A stretch of 64,000 bases of DNA from contig CAJYTY010000022.1 in assembly GCA_913777945.1 (NCBI GenBank), positions 186,001 through 250,000 on the forward strand. The letters are read 5' to 3'. The notes beneath the pieces are model-generated. The model made no database searches. It had not been told where the DNA came from and was given only the letters and a program-made list of their open reading frames with translations. A program made the position numbers and the translations under genes. This DNA is from an uncultured Acinetobacter sp. GTDB lineage: Bacteria > Pseudomonadota > Gammaproteobacteria > Pseudomonadales > Moraxellaceae. Below are positions 1-9,169 of the stretch, piece after piece. Position 1 is the stretch's first letter. Every line of letters starts with the position of its first letter.

Positions 1-1
1 G

Positions 2-577
2 ATTGCCACTTTGTATGCTGCACATTATCGTCAGAATTCACTGATTAAAGCACTCTGGGTAAACAGTCCATTTTATGAGTTCAATTTGAGTCTTGCCGAA
101 AAGAAACTGGGAATTCCGCTGTTGAGTCAGGTTGGTCGAGTATTGCCGCGTCAACCTTTTCCGAGCAAACTCAACCGATGGTACGTTACCAGTTTGCATC
201 AAAGCCTAAAAGGCGAATGGGATTTTGATCTGAACTGGAAGCCAGTATCTGCACCGACCGTTTTACTTAGTTTTGTACATGCTATACATAGTGCCCAAAA
301 AGAAATTCACAAAGGTGTGTATATTGATATTCCTATACTGGTGATGCATTCACATCAAACTAAAAATCCGAAACGCTGGCATAAGAGCGTCACACAAAGT
401 GATGTGATTTTAAATGTAAAAGACATTCGCAAATACGCCAAAAAAATCAAGGGCGATGTGACAATCCAGAGCATCCAAAACGGTGTGCATGATCTGGTCT
501 TATCAGCGCCCGCTGTACGCGAAGCTGTCTATCAAAAGTTATTTCAATGGCTTAACAGCAAAATCAGTTCATACTGA
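2..577 (+). CDS. Alpha/beta hydrolase, C-terminal part (5' end outside window)
   Basis: The frame is open from the first bases of the window with no start codon before the conserved part, so the gene begins upstream; about 191 C-terminal residues are visible. The strand-like segment PILVMHS, a later acidic residue, and a His in NGVHDLVLS followed by a helix ending in FQWLN match the acid and histidine part of a lysophospholipase/S33-type serine hydrolase. The nucleophile serine elbow would lie upstream and cannot be checked. It is convergent with the GAF regulator gene, with only two bases between the stop codons. The substrate is unknown. Confidence 0.75.
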   Translation: MATLYAAHYRQNSLIKALWVNSPFYEFNLSLAEKKLGIPLLSQVGRVLPRQPFPSKLNRWYVTSLHQSLKGEWDFDLNWKPVSAPTVLLSFVHAIHSAQKEIHKGVYIDIPILVMHSHQTKNPKRWHKSVTQSDVILNVKDIRKYAKKIKGDVTIQSIQNGVHDLVLSAPAVREAVYQKLFQWLNSKISSY

Positions 578-579
578 CC

Positions 580-1761
580 TTATCCTTCATAATATTTGAC
601 CAATAATTGGTGTGCCGGATGATCCAGTGGAAGCAGCTCGGTTAATCGTTGTACAGCATCTATGGCTTCTGGAAAGCGTGCTAGATGCTTGAGCAACATA
701 TCAGGCTCTTTTGCTTTGTAAATTGCATCACTCAGACGTGATTCAAGACAGTCACGCCATGTACAAATAAACGGACTCTCCGAGCGGGATAACAGCACAC
801 CTGTATACAGTTGTAAGGCCATAGCGACATAACCTGCATTGAGCGCATCTTCTGCCTGTAAAAAATCTGCCTCTACATGTGCCAGTAAGCGATAAGGTCT
901 CGATCCGAGCAAGCCACCCAAAATATCACGCAACTGAGACATTTCAGCTTTGAGCGTTCCTACACTGACCTTGCGCTCACCATAAAGTGCATGATGCAGT
1001 TTTTCCAGATTCAGCCCTTGTGGACATAAAGTTAAAATAGTTAAAATTTCAACTTGTCGTGGCGTTAATACGAGCGCTTTGCCGTTAAATAATATCTGCG
1101 GTGTAGAAAAAGCACGAATAAATAAGTGCTGTCGCTGATGCTCGATAAGCGCATTTTGAATGATGGCAGCACAACGCTCTGCCGCCAACATGCCTAAAGC
1201 ATTGTGATTTTTCCAAGTGGCAGATAAATCGACAACACCCACGGGTTGTTGTGTATAAGGATCTAAAATTGGCGCAGCGTAACACACCCAATCATGCACA
1301 GAAGACATGTAATGTTCATTGGAAAAAACACAACTCGACTGCCGGGTTTTAAGTGACAAAGCCAAAGCATTCGTCCCTACAAGCTCTTCTTTCCACTGAC
1401 CACCAGCAACAAAATGGACCTTCTCAGCAGCGCTTCGCATTTGCGCACTTGGCGCTGCCCATAAAATCGTGCTGCCTATATCTGCCACCGCAATCACCAT
1501 CGATGATTGCTCCGCGACGTGTTTAAGATCATGTTGACACGCTTGAATCGCCACATCTAAGACACTGGGATTTTTGTTTGAGGCAGGTTTGAGCAAAGGT
1601 GCAGCTAAGCGCTCTTTAGGAATATCGGCAGATGCAGATCGCTGCCAAGAGCTCGCAATACTTTGTTCAATTTTTTCAGCATGTTGCGGCGTCAATACAC
1701 TTTGATTTCTCAGTTTATCAATGGTATGCCGCTGGTGTAGTAAATCCTGTTTTGTAAACAT
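580..1761 (-). CDS. GAF-domain transcriptional regulator (AcoR-like sensor, winged-helix output)
   Basis: A 393-residue protein with a GAF-like sensor region at roughly residues 70-210 (motifs FVAGGQWKEELVGTNA and VHDWVCYAAPILDP resemble AcoR-type activators). It has no sigma54 AAA+ domain. Instead it has an OmpR/SARP-like winged helix at about 225-300 (LTPRQVEILTILTL, then VGTLKAEMSQLRDILG) and a helical BTAD-like tail. The start is supported by AGGGA seven bases upstream. It is divergent from the AldB-like dehydrogenase gene, which it probably controls. The regulator at 44753-45841 is a clear paralogue with the same layout. The role is inferred from domains and context. Confidence 0.8.
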   Translation of the reverse strand: MFTKQDLLHQRHTIDKLRNQSVLTPQHAEKIEQSIASSWQRSASADIPKERLAAPLLKPASNKNPSVLDVAIQACQHDLKHVAEQSSMVIAVADIGSTILWAAPSAQMRSAAEKVHFVAGGQWKEELVGTNALALSLKTRQSSCVFSNEHYMSSVHDWVCYAAPILDPYTQQPVGVVDLSATWKNHNALGMLAAERCAAIIQNALIEHQRQHLFIRAFSTPQILFNGKALVLTPRQVEILTILTLCPQGLNLEKLHHALYGERKVSVGTLKAEMSQLRDILGGLLGSRPYRLLAHVEADFLQAEDALNAGYVAMALQLYTGVLLSRSESPFICTWRDCLESRLSDAIYKAKEPDMLLKHLARFPEAIDAVQRLTELLPLDHPAHQLLVKYYEG

Positions 1762-1791
1762 TTGTCGTTCCCTTGCAAATTCTCATTATTT

Positions 1792-1810
1792 CCAACCTTT
1801 CTCCAACCTT
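1792..1810 (+). promoter_or_regulatory. Putative operator: two CCAACCTT boxes 11 bp apart
   Basis: CCAACCTT occurs at 1792-1799 and again at 1803-1810, one helical turn apart. A -10-like TATGCT lies about eight bases downstream, and the dehydrogenase start is about 100 bp away. The same two-box arrangement (CAAACCTT then CCAACCTT, also 11 bp apart) lies in front of lipA at 43438-43456, next to the paralogous regulator. The repeats are seen directly; the role as an activator site overlapping the -35 region is inference. Confidence 0.5.
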
Positions 1811-1907
1811 ATTTCTTCTATGCTAATTAAATAATGTACAAAAGTACCTTATACCAAAGCTGCAGATGCTTCAATCATAGATGAATAATAAGCAAAGGAA
1901 TACTGAT

Positions 1908-3419
1908 ATGCGATACATCGACCCAAATCAACCCGGTTCAAAAGTTCAATTTAAAGCACAATATGAAAATTTTATTGGGGGTCAGTGGGTACCTCCTGTT
2001 AAAGGCGAGTATTTTGGCAACAGTTCTCCAGTAGATGGCAAGGTATTCACTCAAATTCCACGCTCTAGCATTGAAGATATCGAGCTTGCTCTCGATGCGG
2101 CGCATAAAGCAAAAGCCGACTGGAACAGCTCATCACCGACTGTTCGTTCAAATTTACTGCTTAAAATTGCAGACCGTCTAGAAGAAAATCTTGAGTTACT
2201 TGCCGTAGCAGAAACATGGGAAAACGGCAAACCGATTCGCGAGACACTGGCAGCAGATATTCCACTGGCGATTGACCATTTCCGCTATTTTGCAGGATGT
2301 ATTCGCGCTCAAGAAGGTGGAATTTCTGAAATTGATGAAGATACCATTGCCTATCATTTTCATGAACCGCTCGGTGTGGTTGGACAGATCATTCCGTGGA
2401 ACTTTCCAATCTTAATGGCCGCGTGGAAACTTGCACCAGCACTTGCAGCGGGTAACTGCATTGTATTAAAGCCTGCCGAGCAAACGCCTTCAAGTATCCT
2501 GGTATTAATGGAATTGATTCAAGATCTAGTTCCACCTGGTGTACTCAATATTGTAAATGGCTATGGTGCCGAGGTTGGTCGTCCACTGGCGACGAACCCA
2601 AGAATTGCAAAAATTGCATTTACCGGCTCAACAAAAGTTGGCCAGATGATTATGCAATACGCGACTGAAAATATTATTCCGGTTACGCTCGAACTGGGCG
2701 GTAAATCGCCTAATATTTTCTTTGAAGATGTGCTGGCACAGCAAGATGACTATCTTGAAAAAGCACTTGAAGGCTTTGCCATGTTTGCACTGAACCAAGG
2801 TGAAGTATGTACATGTCCATCACGCGCGCTGGTACAGGAAAGTATTGCCGATCAGTTTCTGGAATTGGCAGTCGAGCGGGTTAAAAAAATCAAAACTGGT
2901 CATCCACTTGATACCGACACCATGATTGGTGCTCAAGCATCTAAACAACAGTTTGATAAGATTATTGGCTGCATCGATACTGGTCGAAACGAAGGCGCGC
3001 AATTGATGACGGGTGGCGATCCGCGTCACGATGTTGACGGTGGTTTTTATATTGAACCGACTATTTTTAAAGGTGACAACAGCATGAAAATTTTCCAAGA
3101 GGAAATTTTTGGGCCAGTACTATCGGTCACCACATTTAAAGATTTTGACGAGGCCATCAAGATTGCCAACGACACCATGTATGGCTTAGGTGCCGGTGTA
3201 TGGTCTCGCTCTGCACACACCTCATATCGTGCGGGCCGTGCAATTCAGGCTGGTCGAGTCTGGACCAACTGTTACCATTTATACCCTGCTCATGCAGCAT
3301 TTGGAGGATATAAGCAGTCTGGTATTGGACGGGAAAACCACAGAATGATGCTCGATCATTATCAGCAAACCAAAAACTTGTTGGTGAGCTACTCAACTAA
3401 ACCAATGGGCTTCTTCTAA
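1908..3419 (+). CDS. aldB: NAD-dependent aldehyde dehydrogenase (AldB/ExaC type)
   Basis: Oxidises short aldehydes such as acetaldehyde to acids in the cytoplasm. The sequence follows the AldB/ExaC family closely: IIPWNFP cofactor motif, [11 protein letters not shown] with the catalytic Glu region, [11 protein letters not shown] with the catalytic Cys, and EEIFGPVL near the C terminus. An upstream in-frame ATG at 1881 exists, but AAAGGA sits eight bases before the ATG at 1908, and the family begins near [11 protein letters not shown], so 1908 (503 aa) is preferred. It is divergent from a GAF regulator and probably handles acetaldehyde from the acetoin cleavage encoded further along the window. 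Confidence 0.93.
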   Translation: MRYIDPNQPGSKVQFKAQYENFIGGQWVPPVKGEYFGNSSPVDGKVFTQIPRSSIEDIELALDAAHKAKADWNSSSPTVRSNLLLKIADRLEENLELLAVAETWENGKPIRETLAADIPLAIDHFRYFAGCIRAQEGGISEIDEDTIAYHFHEPLGVVGQIIPWNFPILMAAWKLAPALAAGNCIVLKPAEQTPSSILVLMELIQDLVPPGVLNIVNGYGAEVGRPLATNPRIAKIAFTGSTKVGQMIMQYATENIIPVTLELGGKSPNIFFEDVLAQQDDYLEKALEGFAMFALNQGEVCTCPSRALVQESIADQFLELAVERVKKIKTGHPLDTDTMIGAQASKQQFDKIIGCIDTGRNEGAQLMTGGDPRHDVDGGFYIEPTIFKGDNSMKIFQEEIFGPVLSVTTFKDFDEAIKIANDTMYGLGAGVWSRSAHTSYRAGRAIQAGRVWTNCYHLYPAHAAFGGYKQSGIGRENHRMMLDHYQQTKNLLVSYSTKPMGFF

Positions 3420-3441
3420 TCACGTTGTAACCTACTCCAAA

Positions 3442-3467
3442 AAAGGCCCACGATGGGCCTTTCTTTT
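3442..3467 (+). terminator. Intrinsic terminator of the aldehyde dehydrogenase gene
   Basis: Perfect nine-base stem AAAGGCCCA / TGGGCCTTT with a three-base loop, followed by a T-rich run, 20-odd bases after the stop codon. Confidence 0.85.
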
Positions 3468-3558
3468 TAGCAATATCGAGGTATGGCTTTGCATTTTGTT
3501 CTATGCATACTTCAGGTATGATCGCATGAGATCTTTTTAATATTGTGTAACTTACGCC

Positions 3559-4254
3559 ATGAAAACTATTTATGCAGTTCAACATTTGGCCTTTGAAGAT
3601 CTCGGCTCGCTTGAAGATCTTTTTTATGAGCTCGGTTTTAGAGTGCGCTATTTTGAAGCAGGTGTAGATGACCTCAAGCCTGCCTTTGAGCATGATGGCC
3701 TTACCGTCATTTTAGGTGGGCCAATCGGTGTGTATGAAGAAGCCGACTATCCATTTTTAAAACAAGAAACGGCACTTCTTAAAGCGCGCTTAGCGGCGAA
3801 TAAGCCGACGATTGGAATTTGCTTAGGTGCTCAGCTTATTGCCAAAGCACTCGGTGCCAAAGTTTATGCTGGAGAGCACAAAGAAATTGGATGGAGTACC
3901 TTAGACATCAAGGCCACATCAGAGAACCCATTACAAGGGCTGATCGATCAACCGGTTTTACACTGGCACGGTGATACCTTTGATTTACCTACGTCAGCGA
4001 CGCTGCTGGCAAGTTCAGAACATTATCCGCATCAAGCCTTTTCATGTGGAACGAATGTACTTGCTTTACAGTTTCATTTGGAAGTGTGTGGTGATAACTT
4101 TGAACGCTGGCTCATCGGGCATACAACTGAGCTTCGACAAGGAAATTTTTCAGTTCAAGCGCTTCGCGCCGATACCGCACGCTATGCTCAAGATTTATCT
4201 CACGTAGCACGTTCGATTCTCTTAGATTATCTCAAGCAGCTTAACCTAGTATAA
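3559..4254 (+). CDS. Class I glutamine amidotransferase-like protein (GMP synthase-like)
   Basis: A single-domain class I GATase fold of 231 residues. The nucleophile elbow GICLGAQLIAKALG carries the catalytic Cys; WHGDTFDLP and LQFHLEV carry the conserved region with the His-x-Glu pair. The protein lacks a synthetase domain, so it is a stand-alone GATase such as those annotated glutamine amidotransferase or gamma-glutamyl hydrolase-like. No partner subunit lies nearby and the acceptor is unknown. It follows the dehydrogenase terminator, so it has its own promoter. Confidence 0.8.
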   Translation: MKTIYAVQHLAFEDLGSLEDLFYELGFRVRYFEAGVDDLKPAFEHDGLTVILGGPIGVYEEADYPFLKQETALLKARLAANKPTIGICLGAQLIAKALGAKVYAGEHKEIGWSTLDIKATSENPLQGLIDQPVLHWHGDTFDLPTSATLLASSEHYPHQAFSCGTNVLALQFHLEVCGDNFERWLIGHTTELRQGNFSVQALRADTARYAQDLSHVARSILLDYLKQLNLV

Positions 4255-4275
4255 GTCAGCTTTATTTCTGATCTT

Positions 4276-4683
4276 TTATTCGTCATTGGAAAATTGATCG
4301 ATCACTTGCTGCTCGGTCATTTGAGGTGACTTCGTTAGAAATTGATAATAATCTGGCTTGTGATCGGCATAAATCTCAAGATGGATTTTGGCATTGGAAG
4401 CTAAGTCGAATAATTCTGCATTAATGCTGTAATACTCTCGTTCGTTCAGCTTATAAAACAAATTGGTGCCGCACTGCTGGCAAAAATATCGCGCTGCCCA
4501 TTCCGATGAGTCATATTTTCGAACAAATTGCTGCCCAGTAAGCTTGATTTTTTGAGTCGATTCAACCGTCAAAGCTGGGCCTCCTCCCCATGTTCTACAC
4601 ATGCTGCAATGACACACTGTAATTTCCTCAGAATTGACCTCAACGTCAATCTGCACTGCACCACACAAACAAGCGCCTAACAT
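4276..4683 (-). CDS. GFA family zinc protein (CENP-V/GFA domain)
   Basis: A 135-residue protein made of one GFA domain. The cysteine ladder is CLCGAV near the N terminus, CHCSMCRTWGG, then FCQQCGTNLFY, the zinc-binding pattern of the glutathione-dependent formaldehyde-activating family. Most small members have no proven activity, so formaldehyde chemistry should not be assumed. It is convergent with the amidotransferase gene. Confidence 0.85.
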   Translation of the reverse strand: MLGACLCGAVQIDVEVNSEEITVCHCSMCRTWGGGPALTVESTQKIKLTGQQFVRKYDSSEWAARYFCQQCGTNLFYKLNEREYYSINAELFDLASNAKIHLEIYADHKPDYYQFLTKSPQMTEQQVIDQFSNDE

Positions 4684-4824
4684 TTCTTATTTTCCTTATT
4701 GGTTTGAGTCGGCTTTTATACTATCGAAAAAAAACATCACATGGCTAAATATTGCACTGTGATGCTTTAGATTTTGTAAACACTTATGCGCTTTTAATAC
4801 TCAGCTTAATTGCAGCCAGCGTCG

Positions 4825-5052
4825 CTATTCAATTTTGAGCTGAAATTCATCTTGGCTAATTTTAATCTTGAGCTTTTTGTATTTACGCTTATTGGCATCG
4901 AGTGCTGAGTGCAAAACCTCATTAGAAAAAGTTGTATCATTCATCAACTCCGAATAGATTTTATATCCAATCACAATCTTGGATGGCTTTTCCCCATTAT
5001 GTTTAAAATCTTCAATTAATTGATCAAGATATGCAACATTTGCTTTTTTCAT
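4825..5052 (-). CDS. Small hypothetical protein, 75 aa
   Basis: A lysine-rich, soluble-looking 75-residue frame with no motif I recognise. It has a plausible helix-loop-strand pattern (YLDQLIEDFKHNG, KIVIGYKIYSELM, then a basic strand KLKIKIS and an acidic end). Only a weak purine-rich stretch precedes the ATG. It stands alone between the GFA gene and the AraC regulator. Function unknown; the coding call is moderate. Confidence 0.5.
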   Translation of the reverse strand: MKKANVAYLDQLIEDFKHNGEKPSKIVIGYKIYSELMNDTTFSNEVLHSALDANKRKYKKLKIKISQDEFQLKIE

Positions 5053-5244
5053 CAGATCTATTCTTTCAGCCTTGATACTTATTTAAAGTACTTAGATTTC
5101 TTTACACTTTGATTAATTTTAAAAAATTAACGACTACATGATCATTTTTTATTGGAAATTTAAACTGAAAAGCAGCAATTTTGTTCTATAAACCACCATC
5201 ACGTTTTATCATTCTCTACAGCATGCGTTACAGGTAAGTTTATT

Positions 5245-6075
5245 ATGTCCCGAAGACCGCGTGAACAGGTTCATTATCTGCATCTTAAGGAGTTAGGTGG
5301 ATTAGAAATGCTGAGCGCGCAATACTATCAGCAAACATTTTCTCGTCATGTTCATGAAGGCTTTTGTATTGGCGTAATTGAAGAAGGTGCGCAGCGTTTT
5401 TTCCGTACTGGTGCTCACCATGTTGCACCCAAAGGCGATATTATTTTAGTCAATCCAGATGAAATTCATACAGGTTCTTCGGCTGTTGAAACTGGTTGGC
5501 GCTATCGAGCAATTTATCCAACCCCTGAACTATTGAGCCGCCTTACTCAAGATTTGGTTTCTACCCAGCGTTTCATTCCTTGGTTTACGCATGCTGTGGT
5601 TCATGATGAAGGTCTTGCCCAGCAACTTAGATTATTATTTGATCTTCTTGAGCAGCCACAGAATATTTTACTTAAAGAAACACTTTTTCTATCTACCATG
5701 GCTTGGTTGACTACACGCTATAGTCAAACAAAGCCGTCATTATTGAGCTTAAGTGATGCCAAAAGCAAAATACTTACAATCAAAGAAATGATCGCAACAC
5801 ATCCCGAACATGATTTTTCACTGGGTGAACTCGCAGGCTTTGCACATTTAAGCCAGTGGCATTTTTTAAGACAATTTAAAAAACATGTAGGTTTTTCTCC
5901 GCATGCGTGGCTTGTTCAATGTCGTATTATGAAAGCACAAAAATTATTACGTGAAGATTTGACGATTTCAGATGTCTCGCAACGTTGCGGTTTTTCAGAT
6001 CAAAGTCATTTCACGCGACATTTTAAAAATGCACTCGGTATCACACCCGGCGGTTATATTCGAAGTTTAAAATAA
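5245..6075 (+). CDS. AraC family transcriptional regulator
   Basis: 276 residues. The N-terminal half is a cupin-type sensing domain (HVHEGFCIGVIEEG, then GDIILVNPDEIHTG, the usual His-containing barrel). The C-terminal 100 residues carry two helix-turn-helix units, with SLGELAGFAHLSQWHFLRQF and ISDVSQRCGFSDQSHFTRHF. It lies 73 bp upstream of azlC on the same strand. AraC proteins of this shape commonly sit beside AzlCD exporters, so it probably controls them in response to an amino acid; the ligand is not evident. Confidence 0.9.
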   Translation: MSRRPREQVHYLHLKELGGLEMLSAQYYQQTFSRHVHEGFCIGVIEEGAQRFFRTGAHHVAPKGDIILVNPDEIHTGSSAVETGWRYRAIYPTPELLSRLTQDLVSTQRFIPWFTHAVVHDEGLAQQLRLLFDLLEQPQNILLKETLFLSTMAWLTTRYSQTKPSLLSLSDAKSKILTIKEMIATHPEHDFSLGELAGFAHLSQWHFLRQFKKHVGFSPHAWLVQCRIMKAQKLLREDLTISDVSQRCGFSDQSHFTRHFKNALGITPGGYIRSLK

Positions 6076-6148
6076 GCAAGTTTATGCAATCAAGATCAAT
6101 TTTAGGTGGCTAAAATCGTACTGTTATTTTGAGATGTAAAATCCAATC

Positions 6149-6859
6149 ATGATGAATAATGTAATATCGAATTATTTTAACTTGGCCCATATACGTGATT
6201 TAGTTACGGGCGCCTTAAAAATTACTCCCTTGTGCATTGCTGTTTTACCATGGGGATTACTGGCCGGTTCGATGGCGATTCAGGCTGGACTTTCCCCTGC
6301 TCAAGCCATCGGGATGTCTGCTTTTGTATTTGCTGGTGCAGCTCAGTTGGTTTCACTTGGTATGATCATGGCGGGCGCTCCACTCATTAGTATTGTTTTG
6401 TCTGTATTTCTGATCACCTCACAACATTACCTATACGCGCTCAACTTACGTTCATCTGTGAAAAATGAATCTTTCGGCAAACGTATATTATTGGGATTTG
6501 TTTTAACCGATGAGCTCTTTGCAATCAGTAGCACTCAACCACACTATAACTACCGTGTACTACTCGGTGCAGGAATCTGGTTTTATCTCTGCTGGCTTGT
6601 GTTTAGTTTTTTTGGTGTGCTACTGACCTCATCATTTTCACAACTTGAACACATGCATCTGGATTTTTCTATTGTTGCAACGTTTATAGCCATTATTGTG
6701 CCTCTCATTCAAAACCGACATGCTCTGATCGGGGTGATCACCACGCTTGTTCTGACAGCACTAAGCCTATATTTAAATATCTTGATGGGTGGATTAATTG
6801 CTGCACTGATTGGGATGTGCGTAGCGGCATGGTCTGAATCTAAGGAGAAAAAAGAATGA
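6149..6859 (+). CDS. azlC: AzlC family branched-chain amino acid exporter, large subunit
   Basis: 236 residues with about six to eight hydrophobic segments. Recognisable AzlC motifs are LPWGLLAGSMAIQAGLSP and FVFAGAAQLVSLGM near the N terminus and ITSQHYLYALNLR mid-protein. It forms the inner-membrane exporter together with the small AzlD subunit, whose start codon overlaps this stop by four bases. Known AzlCD pairs export branched-chain amino acids or analogues; the exact substrate here is inferred. Confidence 0.9.
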   Translation: MMNNVISNYFNLAHIRDLVTGALKITPLCIAVLPWGLLAGSMAIQAGLSPAQAIGMSAFVFAGAAQLVSLGMIMAGAPLISIVLSVFLITSQHYLYALNLRSSVKNESFGKRILLGFVLTDELFAISSTQPHYNYRVLLGAGIWFYLCWLVFSFFGVLLTSSFSQLEHMHLDFSIVATFIAIIVPLIQNRHALIGVITTLVLTALSLYLNILMGGLIAALIGMCVAAWSESKEKKE

Positions 6860-7170
6860 CATGGACATTTATGCTTTTACTGGCGGGAATTGTCTTTTTA
6901 AATCGTTATATTTTTTTAGAACCTCGTTTTCCGATCAAAATTCCCGACTGGCTTAATCGTGCCTTGCGCTATTCTGCACCTTGCATTCTTTCATCGATTT
7001 GCGTTCCGATTATTCTGATGGACAACCATGTCTTTCGAGAGCACATTATAAACCCCTACTTTATTGCTACACTGATTACCATATTGGTTGCCTATGTTAT
7101 TCGACATACACTAGCCACAATCTGTATAAGCCTGAGCAGTTTTTATCTTCTGGTGTATTTAATGGCCTGA
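6856..7170 (+). CDS. azlD: AzlD family exporter, small subunit
   Basis: 104 residues, three to four membrane segments, with the AzlD pattern LAGIVFLNRYIFLEPR, then LRYSAPCILSSICVPII. Its ribosome site AAGGAG lies inside the end of azlC and the ATGA overlap indicates translational coupling. It acts as partner of AzlC in the inner membrane. Confidence 0.88.
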   Translation: MTWTFMLLLAGIVFLNRYIFLEPRFPIKIPDWLNRALRYSAPCILSSICVPIILMDNHVFREHIINPYFIATLITILVAYVIRHTLATICISLSSFYLLVYLMA

Positions 7171-7536
7171 TTTAGTTTTAGTTAAAACGCTGACTTGGGC
7201 GTATGTTTTTCCGTGTCGGTTTGTTCAATATTCTCATCATATCGAAATTCTCATCATATCGAATCAATGAGGAGGATACGCAAGATGTATAACTTATCCG
7301 ACATGCTAATACAGGCTAAATTTTAGTGACAAATATCATAGTCGATGGCCAATAAGTTGAACTCATTCAGCCCAAGTGAATTAAAAACTTACTTTTTGTA
7401 ATTAAACTCGTTTTTATTGCCTAAATCGAGTACATTCAGGACAACAGACTGCGTAATTAAACGCAGATCGTACATTAAATTTTAATTGAAAATTAACGCA
7501 TTCTAAAAATTATAGTTTGAATTAAAGGACAAAATT
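7171..7536. other. Intergenic region with a 17-bp tandem repeat
   Basis: No gene is visible in this 366-bp gap. It holds two adjacent copies of ATTCTCATCATATCGA at about 7229-7262, differing only in the first base of the 17-bp unit, some 275 bp before the amidase start. No terminator with a clear T-run was found after azlD. Confidence 0.5.
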
Positions 7537-8592
7537 ATGTTTAAGCACATACTTTTGAGTTCTGTTATTGCATCTTCGACCTTTCTTTTATCTTACACTG
7601 CTCAGGCGTGTACTCGTGTGGTATATCAAGGTAACAATCAGAATATTCTCACTGCCCGATCCATGGATTGGAAAAGTGATGTTGGCACCAATCTGTGGAT
7701 TCTACCTAGCGGTATCAAACGCAGTGGCAATTCAGGTAAAAACTCCATCCAGTGGACGTCTAAATACGGAAGCGTTGTTGCTACTGGTTATGATGTTGCA
7801 ACCACAGACGGTGTCAACGAAGCAGGACTCAACGCCAATCTATTGTGGCTGGTGGAATCACAATATCCAGACGAAAAAACCTCGAACAAGCCTAAATTAA
7901 CCATTGCCGCGTGGGCACAATATGCGCTCGATAATTTTGCAACCGTAAATGAAGCGGTTACAGCTTTAGAAAAAGAGCCGTTTATTATTGTCAGTGATGC
8001 AGTTCCCGGAGAACAAAGACTAACCACCTTACATTTGTCACTTTCCGATGCCACGGGCGACAGTGCTATTGTTGAATATATCAATGGCAAGCAAGTGATT
8101 CATCACAGTAAGACTTATCAGGTGATGACCAATTCCCCTATTTTTGAAGAGCAGCTTGCCTTAAATGAATATTGGGAAAAAATAGGGGGAACAACATTTT
8201 TACCGGGAACCAATCGAGCAGCTGACCGATTTGCTCGGGCATCGTTTTATATCAATGCCATTCCCAAAACTGAAGATCCAAAAGCCAGTCTTGCTTCTGT
8301 ATTTGGCGTGATTCGAAACGTATCTGTTCCTTATGGCTTAAATACTGAAGAAGAACCTAATATTTCATCGACCCGATGGCGAACAGTGGTTGACCATAAA
8401 CATAAAATGTACTTTTTTGAATCGGCTCTTTCACCCAATATTTTTTGGATAGATTTAAAAAAGATTAACTTTAAAGATGGTATAACAAAGAAACTGAATT
8501 TAGGAAAAAATCAGGAAAATGTCTATGCGGGAGATGCAACCAGTCAGTTTAAAGCATCAACCCCATTTCATTTTTTAGGTAAAGACGATTAA
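7537..8592 (+). CDS. Secreted linear amide C-N hydrolase (choloylglycine hydrolase / penicillin V acylase family)
   Basis: 351 residues with a signal peptide ending ...YTAQA, so that Cys25 (in ACTRVVYQG) becomes the N-terminal nucleophile of the mature Ntn hydrolase. RSMDWKSDVGTNLWILP and the later GVNEAGLNANLLWL match the family's substrate-pocket motifs. Members cleave bile salts, penicillin V or acyl-homoserine lactones; the substrate here is unknown. It is periplasmic or secreted. AGGACAAAATT precedes the ATG. The lipoprotein gene follows 38 bp downstream, probably in one transcript. Confidence 0.88.
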   Translation: MFKHILLSSVIASSTFLLSYTAQACTRVVYQGNNQNILTARSMDWKSDVGTNLWILPSGIKRSGNSGKNSIQWTSKYGSVVATGYDVATTDGVNEAGLNANLLWLVESQYPDEKTSNKPKLTIAAWAQYALDNFATVNEAVTALEKEPFIIVSDAVPGEQRLTTLHLSLSDATGDSAIVEYINGKQVIHHSKTYQVMTNSPIFEEQLALNEYWEKIGGTTFLPGTNRAADRFARASFYINAIPKTEDPKASLASVFGVIRNVSVPYGLNTEEEPNISSTRWRTVVDHKHKMYFFESALSPNIFWIDLKKINFKDGITKKLNLGKNQENVYAGDATSQFKASTPFHFLGKDD

Positions 8593-8630
8593 GTCGAAAG
8601 TTTCTCAAAATTGGATGAACGAGGAAAAAC

Positions 8631-9119
8631 ATGAAAAGAATTTTTGGGTGGTGTACAGCACTCTTTTTATTGCATGGTTGTGCAACTGTTCCTCAAGATA
8701 CGGCTCCACCGGATGATGTGGCAACGGCGGGACTACTTTTGTGTCAACCGATCGAACAGTGCCCAATTATGAGTGCACGCTGGAATCCGGAAAATAAGAG
8801 CCAATTAAGAATCGATGTTCGCCTCAATAGCTCGTATTTGTATTACGACATCAAAAAGGTGACTTTTATTGTTGATGGCAAACATTTATCTTACAAGCCC
8901 AAACAGCCTACCGTCTTACGTTATGTGAATCGTTTAGAGCCTAGACGTTCGAGTAACTATATTGTGGTACCAAGTAGCTTTTTATCTGAATTTAAAAACG
9001 CAAAATCGATTGAAGTACAAATCAATACCGATCATGGCCCAATCAAACGTGCCATGTATAAAGATGGACAACAATCAAGCGCCTATAAAAACTTTATCGA
9101 AGTGTATAACAAGTCATAA
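8631..9119 (+). CDS. Hypothetical lipoprotein, 162 aa
   Basis: The N terminus is a lipoprotein signal (basic MKR, hydrophobic core, lipobox LLHGC), so the mature protein would be acylated at about Cys17. The remainder looks like a beta-rich periplasmic domain with no motif I recognise. GAGGA precedes the ATG at good distance. It follows the secreted amidase gene and is closed by a shared terminator with aroC. Function unknown. Confidence 0.75.
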   Translation: MKRIFGWCTALFLLHGCATVPQDTAPPDDVATAGLLLCQPIEQCPIMSARWNPENKSQLRIDVRLNSSYLYYDIKKVTFIVDGKHLSYKPKQPTVLRYVNRLEPRRSSNYIVVPSSFLSEFKNAKSIEVQINTDHGPIKRAMYKDGQQSSAYKNFIEVYNKS

Positions 9120-9159
9120 AAAAACACCTCACGCCATCGATGGTGTGGGGTGTTTTTTA
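9119..9159. terminator. Bidirectional terminator between lipoprotein gene and aroC
   Basis: A near-perfect hairpin: AAAACACCTCACGCCATCGA pairs with its almost complementary right arm. It has an A-run on the left and a T-run on the right, so it can serve both converging transcripts. Confidence 0.85.
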
Positions 9160-9169
9160 AAGTAGCATC

